From: Mycoplasma sp. Bg2
GTDB lineage: Bacteria > Bacillota_I > Bacilli_A > Mycoplasmatales > Hepatoplasmataceae
Length of the DNA: 64,000 nt
Direction: 5' to 3'
NCBI GenBank assembly: GCA_001641225.1
Contig: LSMY01000004.1
Span: forward strand, 1-64,000
The notes under the pieces were generated by a model that saw only the letters and a program-made list of their open reading frames with translations, was not told the DNA's origin and ran no database searches. The translations under genes were made by a program, and so were the position numbers. Positions 31,306 to 42,112 of the stretch are shown piece after piece. Numbering within the stretch: position 1 is the stretch's first letter; each line of letters starts with the position of its first letter.

Positions 31306-34163
31306 TATATCTCCCTTATTTCTGAAACGATTATTGTTTCTTGCCTTGTTAAATCAATTTTTCCCTCTACTATTAACCCATTTCCTGGTTTGAGAAGAGT
31401 TTGGTATTTTGCATAAATGCCTGGAAAGAGTGTTAAATTAGTTTTGCCATAATCATTTTCAATTGTTGCAAAGGCCATTTCTTTATTTTGCTTATTAATA
31501 ATTCTTTTAACTGAAAGTAAATTTCCAGTTATAAAGATCTTTCCATTTTGATTTTGTTCTTGATTATTTATTGAATTAATTTCTTCAATATTATTATTCT
31601 TATTATTATAAGAATTATTTTTAAAATTAGATTGTGGTGCTTTAGAAATTACAAAACCAAAAACTTGTTTTTCAAAATCTTCATAATTTGCTTTACTTTT
31701 AGTTTCTAATTTTGGTGGTTCTTTTATTGAAAAATCATAATAAACTTGGCCATCTTGATTAACCTTAATTAAATCAAGATAATCATTAATTCTTTTTCCG
31801 TTTTCAAGAACTGTATTTCGATTAATATCAAATTCATCTAATAAACCAGCCTTAATAATTGATTCAATTGTTGATTTAGAAACTTTTATTTGTTTCATCC
31901 GCGCAAAGAAATCAAGCAAGAAATTAAATGAACCATTTTCTTCTCTTTCAGCAATCAATCTTCTTACTGCTGTTTCTCCAACACCCTTAATAGTTCTTAA
32001 CGAAAGCAAAATTACTTTATCCCTAATAATAAAGTTTGAGCCTACCTCATTTATTGAAGGTATTTCTACTTTAATTCCTAGCTCATTTGCTTCTTTAATA
32101 TATTGTGCTGTTTTTGTTGAATTTCCAATTACAGAAGTTAACAATGCAGCCATAAATTCAGAAGGGAATTTTGCTTTTAATAAAGCTAAATTATAAGAGA
32201 TTACAGAATAGGCAAAAGCATGTGAACGATTAAATCCATATTCAGCAAATTTATAAATTAAAGCATAAACTTCTTGAATATGTTCAAATTTATGTCCTAG
32301 TTCTTTTGCTCCACTGTAAAATTTATCTTCCAATTTTTCAATTAAAGTAATATCTTTTTTACCAATTGCTCTTCTTAAAATATCTGCTTTTGTTAAACTA
32401 AAACCAGCATATACTTGAGCAATTTGCATAATTTGTTCTTGATAAATAATGATCCCATAAGTTGATTTAAGAATTGGTTCCAAATCATCATCAAGATATT
32501 CAACTTTTTCTTGTCCTTGTTTTCTTTTGATATAAGCAGGAATATTTTGCATTGGACCTGGTCTATATAATGAAGTAGTTGCAACAATATCTTCAAAACA
32601 ACTGACATTTAATTGTTTTAAAATTTTAGTCATACCAGGAGATTCTAATTGAAAAATACCTCCAGTTTTTCCCTCTGCAAGTAATTTATAAGCTAATTTA
32701 TCATCTAAATTATCTACATCTAATTCATAATCAAGATTATGATTTACTTTAATTAAATGAATAATTTGATTAATAAATGAAAGGGTTTTAAGTCCTAATA
32801 AATCTATTTTAAGTAGTCCATTTTCTTCCATATAATTCATTGTATATTGTGTTTGAGCTAATTTACCAAAACCTTTTTGTGTTGGTACACTTTCATAGAT
32901 TGGATTATTACTTAAAACTATTCCAGCCGCATGAGTTGAAAATTGGCGGGGAAGTCCTTCAATCAATTTTGCAGATTCAAAAATTTCTTTATAAATTGGT
33001 TTTGATTCAATATGTAATCTAAATTTTTTATTTTTTCGATATGAATCTTCAAGTGTTTCAAAATCGGGAATTAATTTAGTAATTGATTCCGCCTCGGTAA
33101 TATTAATTCCTTTAATTCGGCAAATATCTTTTATTGCTGATTTAGAACGTAAAACTTGGAAAGTTATAATTTGTGCTACATTATCATATCCGTATTTTTC
33201 TGCAACATACTCAATTACTTCTTGTCTTCTAATATCTTCAATATCAACATCAATATCAGGCATAGAAACTCTTTCACTATTTAAGAAACGTTCAAAAAGT
33301 AGTCCATTTTTTAAAGGGTCAACTTGGGTAATACCTAATAAATATGAAACTAATGAACCGGGAGCAGAACCTCTTCCGGGACCTATTCGAATATTATTTT
33401 TTCTTGCAAACATTACAATATCTCAAACAATTAAAAAATAGGCTTCGAATTTCATTTTAGCAATAACACCAAATTCATGTTTCATTCGAGCAATATATTT
33501 TTTTACATTTTTTAAATTTTTAGTTTGTGCAAGTGCTTTTAAATTTGCTAATAATAGTTCTTTTAAAAAAGTATTTGCATCAACTGCTTTATCTTCACTT
33601 ATATAATCTGGAAGAATATTAACTTGCAATGGAATTTGAATATCTACTTTAGTGCAAAGATCATCAATCATATTTAAATCTGCGGTAGGAATAGTTAGTT
33701 CATATTCTTCCCTTGTTAAAAATGATGTTTGTTTTTTATCTAATGTTTTATTTGCAATTGAGCTAAACATCTCCAATGTTTTTCAATCGGTGCTTTTAAC
33801 ATAAGATATTATTGGTTGTTCGCTCTCCAAAAGATAAATATCATCATTAATTAAAGAAAGATCTAATGTTTTTTCAAGCATAATTTGGGAAGACATTTCT
33901 AATAAATTTTTATACCCTTGATAATTTAAGGCAAAAACAATTTTATTAATTCCTTGATAATCTATTTCAAGTCCAATGATTGGATTAATATTTTTGGCTA
34001 TTGCTTTTTTATAAAACTCCATTGCTCCATATAGATTATTTTTATCTACAATCATGGCATTTTTATAGCCATTATTTTCAGCAAAAATTAAAATATCCTC
34101 TATTTTTAGAAGAGATTCAAAAAAGGTATATGCTGTTCTTGTTCTTAAGTTAGGATTATTCAT
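31305..34163 (-). CDS. dnaE: DNA polymerase III alpha subunit DnaE
   Basis: A 952-residue C-family polymerase, the second replicative polymerase beside PolC. The polymerase core shows GPGRGSAPGSLVSYLLGIT, the catalytic PDIDVDIED, the FSTHAAGIVLS segment and the helix-hairpin-helix GVGETAVRRL; an OB-fold lies near the C-terminus. The N-terminal PHP domain is degenerate: the metal-binding HxH reads RTRT in NLRTRTAYTFFESLL, so no PHP proofreading is expected. TGA codons at 33414-33422 and 33777-33782 region are Trp. The gene is shorter than E. coli DnaE (1160) and near the Mollicute norm. Confidence 0.95.
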
Positions 34164-34166
34164 AAT

Positions 34167-35093
34167 TTAGAGTTTTTTTAATTCATCTAAAACAAGTTTA
34201 AACTGTCTTTTATTTTTTAATTTTAATCCACTTGCTTGTGCATGCCCTCCACCATTAAAGTGCTCTGCAATTTTATTTATTGGTTTTGATTTTGATCTTA
34301 ATGAAACTTTATAAACTTTATTTACTTTATCTCAAGTTGAATAAATTCCATACTTTACATCTTTTGCTCCCATTAACATTCAGACTGCACTTGAAACATA
34401 TCCATAGTCAACATGAAATTTATCTTCGATATTTTTTGGAGCAATAAAATATGCAACGGAAGAAGCAACTTTATAGTTTTCTAAAACATAACCGTTATAT
34501 CTTGTTTGTGCTTCACTTTTTACAAAAAGTTGTTCGTGAACTTTATTCACTTTAAAATTATCACGTAATAAAATTGAAGCCATGGCAAATGTATTTGCAG
34601 TAACAGAAGAAAATCTAAATGAACCTGTATCTGTTACGATTCCAGTAAAAAGATATTTAGAAAGGTTTTTTGATATTTTAAATTTTGGATCTAATGTAAT
34701 GAAATTGGTAATAATTTCAGCTGTAGAAGACATTTTTGGATCAACTAATTGTAGATCACCAAATGGTTCTTTATTTGGATGATGATCAATCTTAACAATT
34801 TTTAAGCATTTATCTCAGTCATCACCAGAAATTCTTAATGTATTTGCAGTATCAACAACTATAACAAGAGATTTTTTAATTATTTTTTTGGTAATTTCAT
34901 CTCCAAGAGGAAAAATTTTGTTTAAAGTTGCTTTTTCTTTATTTGAAACATAAACCTTTATTTCAGGAAAATTTAAATTGATAAATTCTTTTAACCCAAA
35001 AGCGGATCCCAAAGCATCACCATCGGGATTTTCATGACGAAAAATAACAATTGATTTGCTTTTTTTAATTTCTGCTAAAACTTCTTTATACAT
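34167..35093 (-). CDS. nrnA: DHH-family phosphoesterase NrnA
   Basis: A 308-residue DHH/DHHA1 enzyme, the bifunctional oligoribonuclease and pAp phosphatase of Firmicutes. Motifs are FRHENPDGDALGS, VVDTANT, IDHHPNKEPFGD (the DHH), ATSAE-like SSTAEI, GIVTDTGSFRFS, and the DHHA1 glycine motif GGGHAQASG near the C-terminus. It degrades nano-RNAs left by RNase J and other nucleases. Two TGA codons are Trp. It is spaced one base from thiI and three from dnaE, inside the same operon. Confidence 0.94.
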
Positions 35094-35094
35094 T

Positions 35095-36273
35095 TTATTT
35101 TTCTCCTAACTTAATAATTTCCATATTGTTTATAATCATGTCTTCAATAATATCATCCATAAATAATAGCTGGTCTTCAAGTTCTTTAACATCATCTAAC
35201 CTTGGATAAAGCTCTGGTGAATTCGGAGAAAAAACAGAACAAGTGTCGCTCCCTGGCAAATTAGAAAAATCTAATGTTCCAATTGCAGTAGCTTTTTTAA
35301 TAATTTCATTTTTAGACATTCCCACTACCGGACGAATAATAAGCATCTTTGTTCCACTATTGATAACAGACATTGCTTCAGCAGTTTGTGAGGCAACTTG
35401 GCCAAGTGAATCACCTGTTATAAGTAATTTGTAGCCATGTACTTTAGAAATATATTCCGCAGTTTTTAAAAAATATCTTCTTAGAATAATTGTTCGATAT
35501 TTTTTTTCTTCTAAAGAAGAAATTTCTTGCTGAACTTTTTGAAAGTTAATAATAAAGAGTTTACCATCTACTCCATTAAAATCGTTTATTCTATTAGTAA
35601 TTAATTTTATTTTACTTTCTGTTTCTCCAGTCATATTATTTGGAGTTAGGAATATAACAAAGTTCATATTTAATCCCCGAGTTATCGCCATATATGCTGC
35701 TACAGGGGAATCAATTCCTCCGGAGATTAATGTAAGTCCTTTGCCGTTAACACCAGCTGGTAAACCTGGATTTCCAATTAGTTTTTTACCATAGACATGG
35801 ATGGTTTTATCATCATTTACTTTAACATTAATTTCTAAATCAAAATTTTTCAATTTGACTGTTAAATCAGTTTTATTTAAGACATAGCCAGCTACAAATG
35901 CAGTCAGCTCTTCTGAAGAAGGCCAAAGAGATTTATCATGTACTTTTGCAGAAACTCTAAAGGTTTTTAGCTCTTGATCAAGTAGTAAATCATCAATTGC
36001 TAATAATAAATTAGTTTTAGATGTCTCAAGAATATAGACAACTGCAAATCAAGAAATTCCTGTAATATCTTGCAATGCTTCCAAAATTTTAGGTATTTCT
36101 TGATTATTTTTGGGTAAAATAATTGTTTTATCATATTCTGATTTAACTTTTGCATCTATTGCATGAGCACTAAATTTATGTTCGATATTTTGCTTCAAAA
36201 TTGAAGTAAAGAACTTTCTATTTCTTCCCTTTAGTGTTAATTCAGAATATTTGACTATGATATATTTATTCAT
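35095..36273 (-). CDS. thiI: tRNA 4-thiouridine synthase ThiI
   Basis: A 392-residue enzyme that thiolates U8 of tRNA using sulfur from a cysteine desulfurase. An N-terminal ferredoxin-like region and THUMP domain (about residues 1-165) precede the PP-loop ATPase domain with SGGIDSPVAAYM (residues 180-191), TGDSLGQVASQT and the LPGSDTCSVFSP segment. There is no rhodanese domain, as in Bacillus. TGA codons in the THUMP domain are Trp. The first eight bases overlap the ezrA-like gene. thiI near ezrA is also the Bacillus arrangement. Confidence 0.95.
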
Positions 36274-37942
36274 GAATATTTAAATTTTCAACAAGTTTTT
36301 TAGATAACCTTAAAACTTCAGTTTGTTCCCCTTTATAATAAGCTTCTTCAATAAGTTTTATAAATGAAAGATACATTGAAGTGTTATTATTAAATTTATT
36401 TAATTCAATAATAAGATTTTCATTATAAAATCTAATAAATGCTGCTCGTTTTATTTTTTGCTGTAAATCTATTGCATTAGTTAATATTTCTTTAACTAAG
36501 ATTACCTTGTCATTATCAACAAATCTAACAGATTCTTGAAAGTCGCTCATTAATTTTTCTAACTTATTTTGAAATTCATCAAGTTGCATTGCATAATTTG
36601 CTTTAATTTTAACCGGTAAAGTCTTCAAATCATATTCTGAATTAAGCAATGTGGTATTAATTTCAGCCACTAATTCATTCACAACGTCTGTTGATTCAAT
36701 TATAGCATTTACAGCTTTTTGGTTTTTTAACATTTCTTTAATATTGTCATTAAAGATAACAATTAATTTCGAGAATTGTTCAAACATTTCATATGCAGTA
36801 ATTTTGGAATTATTAGCTCTAAAATTTGTCATTAAAATAGTAAAATCATTTTGTGCATTTTCTAATAAAATAGAAAGATTTTTTGTTTTAGATAAATCAA
36901 TTTTTTTATTAGATGAATCAGAATAATTTTTAAATTTCAAAATATCATCTTTATCTACTCAAAAATTATTTATTATATCATCTGTTTTTTTAGCAAAATT
37001 AATTAGTAAATTATAGCAATCAATATTAAGATCAATTTCTTTTTTTAATTCAATTATTTTCAATTTTGATTGTCTAATTGCTGACTTAACTAAATTAATT
37101 TCAAATTTTGGTTCATTGCTAATACTTTTTTCTTTTAATACCTTTAAAATATTAATTTCTTTGATAATATATGCTTTATTATTTTTTAGTGCTTCTTGAT
37201 TTTCTGAAATAGAGTGTTTTATATTATTAATTTCTTTGTAAAAAATAAATATTCAAAAATTAAGACTGCTTTCAAAAAAATCTAAATTATTTTTAAAATT
37301 TGCAATATTTTTAATTATTTTTCTAATCATATCTTTTGAAGAAGGAGATAGAGAATAAACTTTCATCTCTGCAGTTAAGTCTCTTATTTCTTGATTAATT
37401 GCTTCTATTTCTATAATCAAAAATTTGGAACTTTTTATTTTAGGAACTTTAGAATTAATAAATTGTTTTGTATATTCACCAAATTGATTTTTAATTACAT
37501 TAAGAATTCTAAAATTAATTTCTTCTTCAAGTAAATATTCATTTAATGAAAAATTAATGTTTAAATAAAATATATATTGTTCCAAAACGGCAATTCGATA
37601 ATTATTCAACTTATTATTAAAAATATAGGGATTAAAGTAATATCATTTTTTAAATTCTTTTTCAAAATAAACTTGTGGTTTTTCAATTTTAAATTCAGTT
37701 TGCTTTTTAAAATGAAATATTTCATCTTTAAGTTCTTTAAGATTAGAATCAGTTTCCTCTATTTTTAATAAACTCACTTTATGATCTAAAATTGTTATTT
37801 TCATCTTTTGAATTATCTTTTCAATTGTTGAAAATTTCTTTTTAGCATCTTTAATAAATAAAACATTAAGAACAAAATATATTTCTACTAGAAGTAAAAT
37901 CAAAAAGATTATTATGACAATGCAAATTCAAAGATTATCCAT
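36266..37942 (-). CDS. EzrA-like septation ring regulator (by topology and synteny)
   Basis: A 558-residue protein with one N-terminal membrane helix (about residues 4-27) and an otherwise helical, Lys/Glu/Asn-rich body made of coiled coils. This is the topology of EzrA, which restrains FtsZ ring assembly in Firmicutes. Sequence similarity is too weak for me to claim a domain, but the neighbours thiI, rpsD and tyrS are also neighbours of ezrA in Bacillus. Inference from synteny and architecture. It heads the nine-gene minus-strand run that ends at dnaI. Alternatives: any long coiled-coil membrane protein. Confidence 0.6.
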
Positions 37943-37982
37943 ATTATTTCAATTAATCTAATTTTACAATATATTAGTAATG

Positions 37983-38134
37983 TATAATTAAAAAGGTTAT
38001 TAATAGCCAGCAGTTATTATTAAATAATGATTTAAACATTTAGGATTGTAATTAGATAAAGCTATACGTCGAACGCATTAAATAAAATCATCTTAGTAAG
38101 GAACTACACTACAAAAATAAAAGGAGGTATATCA
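37983..38134 (+). promoter_or_regulatory. rpsD promoter and long leader, possible S4 autoregulatory site
   Basis: TATAAT (37983-37988) with a weak TTTACA upstream gives an unusually long leader of about 140 nt before rpsD for this compact genome. In B. subtilis the rpsD leader binds S4 and represses its own translation. I see locally GC-richer segments (around 38062-38078) that could form structure, and a strong AAAGGAGGT ribosome binding site at the end, but I cannot demonstrate the fold. Confidence 0.45.
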
Positions 38135-38737
38135 ATGAGATATACAGGTCCCAATAATAAAATTGGAAGAAGATACAAATATTCAGTTTTAGAAAATAAT
38201 AAAGAATTCATCAAAGGTAAAAAAAGAATTACTGCCCCTGGACAACATGGTGCAAAATTCCAAAAATTATCTAACTATGGAGAACATCTTTATGAAAAAC
38301 AAAAACTTAGATATATGTATGGGCTAAGCGAAAGACAACTTAGAAACACTTTCGTAAAAGCACAAGCAATGCATGGAGTTTTAGGAACAAATCTATTAAT
38401 TTTACTAGAATCAAGATTAGATAATTTAGTTTATCGTATGGGGGTTGGAAGTACAAGAAGACAATCAAGACAATTTGTAAACCACGGCCACATTCTTGTA
38501 AATGGTAAAAAAGTAGACATTCCGTCTTATATAGCAAAAGTTGGAGATGAAATCTCTGTTAAAGAAAAAATCCAAAATAATTTCTTTATTAAAGATAATT
38601 TAGAAAAAGCAAAAGGAATTGATTTTATTGAAGTTAACAAAAAAACTTTAACAGGTAAATACCTTAGAGTTCCAGAAAGAGAAGAACTTACTGGACAAAT
38701 CAACGAAGCACTTGTTGTTGAGTTCTACAATAAATAA
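38135..38737 (+). CDS. rpsD: 30S ribosomal protein S4
   Basis: A 200-residue primary rRNA-binding protein of the small subunit. It opens MRYTGPNNKIGRRY, contains the KLRYMYGLSERQLRNTF segment and the S4 RNA-binding domain LESRLDNLVYRMG with FVNHGHILVNGKKVDIPSY. Full length, no internal TGA. A strong Shine-Dalgarno sequence (AAAGGAGGT) precedes the ATG. It is transcribed alone, between a long leader and a symmetric terminator. S4 lacks the zinc-binding Cys of some homologues. Confidence 0.98.
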   Translation: MRYTGPNNKIGRRYKYSVLENNKEFIKGKKRITAPGQHGAKFQKLSNYGEHLYEKQKLRYMYGLSERQLRNTFVKAQAMHGVLGTNLLILLESRLDNLVYRMGVGSTRRQSRQFVNHGHILVNGKKVDIPSYIAKVGDEISVKEKIQNNFFIKDNLEKAKGIDFIEVNKKTLTGKYLRVPEREELTGQINEALVVEFYNK

Positions 38738-38746
38738 TAAATAAAT

Positions 38747-38772
38747 AAAAAACACTCAATTGAGTGTTTTTT
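38747..38772. terminator. Bidirectional terminator between rpsD and tyrS
   Basis: A perfect palindrome (core AACACTCAATTGAGTGTT) flanked by A and T runs between the converging rpsD and tyrS genes. Confidence 0.88.
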
Positions 38773-38779
38773 TATTATC

Positions 38780-40051
38780 TTATAAGTGAATTCTGATTAA
38801 AATTCTTCTTTTTTTACCAACTTGAGCAAAGAAGTATCTTCGATAAATTGGAGGAAAGTCTGAAAGTTTTTGATTTTCATCTGTTACAACTTCTCCATTG
38901 ATTTTAAGTGCTCCAACTTGAAGAAACTCTCTAAATTCTCTTCTTGATCCAGTAATTTTATTTTCATCAAAGAAATTGATGATAGTTTCATCAATATTAT
39001 TCCCCCGAAATAGTTCAATAGCTGAAGCAATTGAATGAAGTGAATGTTTATCTAATTCAAAATATTTTTCCTCAAATAATAATTTTGAAATTTTTAAGGC
39101 ATTATCATATTCTTTTTCTAAAAATAATTGGTCAAAAAGTCTTTGTGCAAGTTCATGATGAATAAGTTTTAAATGTGGATTTACTTTTGCTTGAGTAATT
39201 ATTTTATTAAATTGGTCTTCTGTAATTAGAGTTAATTTTGGTAAAAGACTTAAAGCAGTTTCATCATCTAAATTAATTATGTATTGATATAAAAAATATG
39301 ATGATAGTTTAGCACTATCTATTCAAACAGGATTACCATTTGTTTTTCCAATTTTATTTCCATTTTTATCAAGTAAAAGATTTATTGTCATTCCAGCAAT
39401 AATTGTATCTGGACCCTCAATTTTTCTAATAAGTTCAATTCCACTAACAATATTCCCTCATTGATCAGATCCACCTAATTGGAGTTTTACATTATAGTTT
39501 TTATATAATTTATAAAAATCGATCCCTTGAAAAACTTGATATGAAAATTCAGTATAAGAAATTCCTGTTTCTAATCTATTTTTTACAATATCTCGATTAA
39601 TCATGGTATTTACATTAAAATATTTACCATATTTTTGAAAATAATCAACAAGTAATAGTGGACCATACCAATCATTATTATTTACAATTTTATAATTATG
39701 AATATTCAATTTAAAAGTTAAATGTTCAATCAAACTTTTAATTTTTGCAACATTAGTTAAAATAAGATCTCGGTCAATTATTTCTCTTTCAGAATTTTTA
39801 CCTGAAGGATCACCGATCATTCCAGTAAATCCGCCCAAAACAAAAACTGGTTTTAAACCATGTTTACTTAAAATTGTTGAAATAATAATGGAAACATAAT
39901 GACCAATATGCAATGAATCTGCAGTTGGATCAATTCCAATATAAAAAGAAGCACCTTCTTCGAGAATTTTTTCTAATGCTTCTTCGTTAGCAATGTCTTT
40001 AAGCATGCCTCTTCATTCTAATTCGTGTTTTAAACTTTCTAGCTTATTCAT
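38780..40051 (-). CDS. tyrS: Tyrosyl-tRNA synthetase
   Basis: A 423-residue class I synthetase charging tRNA-Tyr. The N-terminal half shows FYIGIDPTADSLHIGHYV (HIGH motif), GFTGMIGDPSGK and LQLGGSDQWGNI; the KMSKS equivalent is KIGKTNGNPVW. A C-terminal S4 domain follows (GSRREFREFLQVGALKINGE). A TGA near residue 13 (ELEWRGM) and one after GGSDQ are Trp; the real ATG is therefore at 40049-40051. The start overlaps the YtxH-like gene by eight bases. Length is typical. Confidence 0.97.
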
Positions 40052-40382
40052 TTTTATTACCTTTTTTATTGAATGTTTCTTTCATTTCGTCTACATTTTC
40101 CATTACTTTGTCAATTGAACCTTCAAGAGTTTCTTCATCAACAATTTCTGCTGTTTTTTCTTTAATTTTATCAATTGCTCTAATGATATTGGCCTTGATT
40201 TCATCAGAATCAGTTTGATCTAATGAATCAAAAGCAGAAAGAAAAATTTCTTTAAAATCAATGTCTAGTTCCTTTGCTTTATCATTTAATTTTTTTAAAA
40301 TTTCTTCTAAATTCTCATCACTATAATTACCAGCTACATATCCAATTAAAAAAGCAGTTATTGTAGAAAATAAAGTAAACAT
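40044..40382 (-). CDS. Small membrane protein, YtxH-like
   Basis: A 112-residue protein with one short N-terminal hydrophobic segment (about residues 3-20, ending GYVAGNYSDE) followed by an acidic, helical cytoplasmic tail. The layout resembles YtxH-domain proteins: a glycine-containing membrane segment followed by amphipathic helix. It is directly downstream of the DUF948/YtxG-like gene, as ytxG and ytxH pair in Bacillus. Function unknown; the call is by layout and neighbour rather than by motif. Confidence 0.55.
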   Translation of the reverse strand: MFTLFSTITAFLIGYVAGNYSDENLEEILKKLNDKAKELDIDFKEIFLSAFDSLDQTDSDEIKANIIRAIDKIKEKTAEIVDEETLEGSIDKVMENVDEMKETFNKKGNKNE

Positions 40383-40383
40383 T

Positions 40384-40941
40384 TTATTTATTTCCTTTTG
40401 GAACTATTTCATTTTCTTTTTCTTCTGGTAAGTTTTTAGTTTCAATTGATTTTTTAGGTTCAATTGATTTTTTTGCTTCTTTGGATTTTTTAGTTTCTTT
40501 GGATTTTTTAGTTTCTTTAGTTTTTTTAGCTTCTATTGCTTTTTTTGCTTTTGTATCTTTTGGATCATTAGAACTTTTCAAAGATTTTTTTGCTTTATCA
40601 GCTACATTTTGAAGAGTATTATCGTCCATTAATGAAGCTTTTAATTTATCTGCAAAAGAATAAATATAAGTTCTATTTTCAGAAACTAATTTTATTGCAG
40701 AAGTTAATGATTTTTGAGAAATGGTATCAAATGATAAAACATAGTTAGAAATTTTATTTATAGCTTCAACACCTACATTTAGTGATTCTGATTTATAAGT
40801 AATATCTTCTACTAAATAATCAACTTTTTTTACAACAATATTTGTTCTTCTTAAAAAAGCAACTAAATAGAGTACTGCAACAATAGCAACAAGTAATAAA
40901 ACAATTGCAATTATTATTAAAATTAAAACTGATGGTTCCAT
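40384..40941 (-). CDS. DUF948/YtxG-like membrane protein with lysine repeat tail
   Basis: A 185-residue protein. A strong N-terminal membrane helix (about residues 5-28, LILIIIAIVLLLVAIVAVLY) is followed by a helical domain of the DUF948 type (KKVDYLVEDITYKSESLN) and then a low-complexity tail of six-residue repeats built on KKSKET and KKSIEP (about residues 130-172). The tail is encoded by an 18-bp tandem DNA repeat. AAGGAGG lies upstream of the start. Role unknown; in Bacillus YtxG is a general-stress protein. Probably transcribed with the YtxH-like gene and tyrS. Confidence 0.65.
   Translation of the reverse strand: MEPSVLILIIIAIVLLLVAIVAVLYLVAFLRRTNIVVKKVDYLVEDITYKSESLNVGVEAINKISNYVLSFDTISQKSLTSAIKLVSENRTYIYSFADKLKASLMDDNTLQNVADKAKKSLKSSNDPKDTKAKKAIEAKKTKETKKSKETKKSKEAKKSIEPKKSIETKNLPEEKENEIVPKGNK
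40441..40548. repeat. 18-bp tandem repeat, six copies
   Basis: Six head-to-tail 18-bp units (40441, 40459, 40477, 40495, 40513, 40531); units three and four are identical, the others differ at a few positions. A more diverged unit precedes at 40423. Each unit encodes six residues of the Lys-rich tail, so copy number can change without shifting the frame. Confidence 0.85.
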
Positions 40942-41012
40942 AATTAAATTAAACCTCCTTGGTAAATTGTAAAATTATTTTTAAAAAAATTAATTACGAT
41001 ATTTGTCATTTT

Positions 41013-42071
41013 TTAAAACCTTTCTTTTAAATTATAAATTTTCTCTTTGTCTAAATCTTTAAGTATTTCTTTTGCAAAACTAAGTGTTTGTTCAATGTCT
41101 GCTAAATCTGCAACTTGACTTCCAGTATGAAGATTTCTTGCTACAAGTCCAAGCGGAATAACTGTTTGCCCATTACGCATTAATTGAATAATTCCTGCAT
41201 CTGTTCCACCTGCTGAAAAATAATCTTGATAAGTAATTTTATTTGTATTTAATATTTCTTTTAAATAGTCAATTACCTTTTTAGAATAAATAACATAAGC
41301 ATCTTTATGACGAAGCATTGTTCCTTTTCCTAGGGCTCCCATTTTTTCACTAGGAGCAGTTACATCTAAACAAGGTGAAACATCAATTACCATTGACAAA
41401 TCTGGATTAATTTTATATGCTGCAGTTCTTGCACCACGTAGTCCAACTTCTTCTTGAACTGCACCTACAAACACAATATTATAATTATAGTCTATTGAAA
41501 TTGCAAATTTTGCAAGTTCAATTAATATAAAAAGCCCAATTCGATTGTCTAATGATTTACCAATAATTCTGTTGCCATTATATGCAACTATAGTATCAAA
41601 AGTAATAGAGCAATTAGGAAGAATATTTCAAGAGAGTAACTCTTTTTTATCTTTTGCTCCAATATCAATAAACATCTTTTCTATTTCAGGAATTTTGCCT
41701 TTTCCTTGATGTGAATTAGTTTCGGGAATTGTAATAACACCTGAATATGAGTTTTTAAAATCAACATCTCAAACTCTTACTCTTTGGTTAACAAGACTTT
41801 TATTCCATACTCCGCCGTTTTCACCAAAAAGAAGGGTTCCATTTTCTTCTAAATTAACAACTGTAAATCCAACTTCATCCATGTGGGCATCAATTAAGAC
41901 TACAGGTAAGTCTTTTTTAAAATTTGTTGAGGCAATAATTGACCCTAAATTATCTTTTTTAATTTGATAACCAATTCCTGTCAATTCTTTTTCAACTAAT
42001 TTTCTAATTTGTTCTTCATTTCCTGAAACACCAGGAGTTGTAATAATTTTAGTTAATAATTCTTTGTTCAT
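41013..42071 (-). CDS. M42-family aminopeptidase
   Basis: A 352-residue metallo-aminopeptidase of the glutamyl aminopeptidase/endoglucanase M family. Metal and catalytic motifs are visible: LIDAHMDEVGF (His/Asp), the KSLDNRIGLF bridging Asp, VGAVQEEVGLRGA (Glu-Glu), VIDVSPCLD, and the C-terminal SAGGTDAG and NLHTGSQVAD with a metal His. These enzymes form dodecameric cytoplasmic particles that trim peptides. Two or three TGA codons are Trp. Divergent from degV with overlapping -10 boxes; TATAAT ends six bases before the ATG. Confidence 0.93.
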
Positions 42072-42077
42072 AACATT

Positions 42078-42087
42078 ATTATATAAT
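42078..42087. promoter_or_regulatory. Overlapping divergent -10 boxes (M42 gene and degV)
   Basis: TATAAT on the minus strand (42078-42083) for the M42 peptidase and TATAAT on the plus strand (42082-42087) for degV share two base pairs. The minus transcript would be leaderless; the plus one has a leader with AAGGAG. Confidence 0.55.
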
Positions 42088-42112
42088 TTAACTTATTAAG
42101 GAGATACAAAAT

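Noticed and set aside
40441..40548. CRISPR-like array
   Set aside because: The 18-bp units are directly adjacent without spacers and lie in a coding frame.
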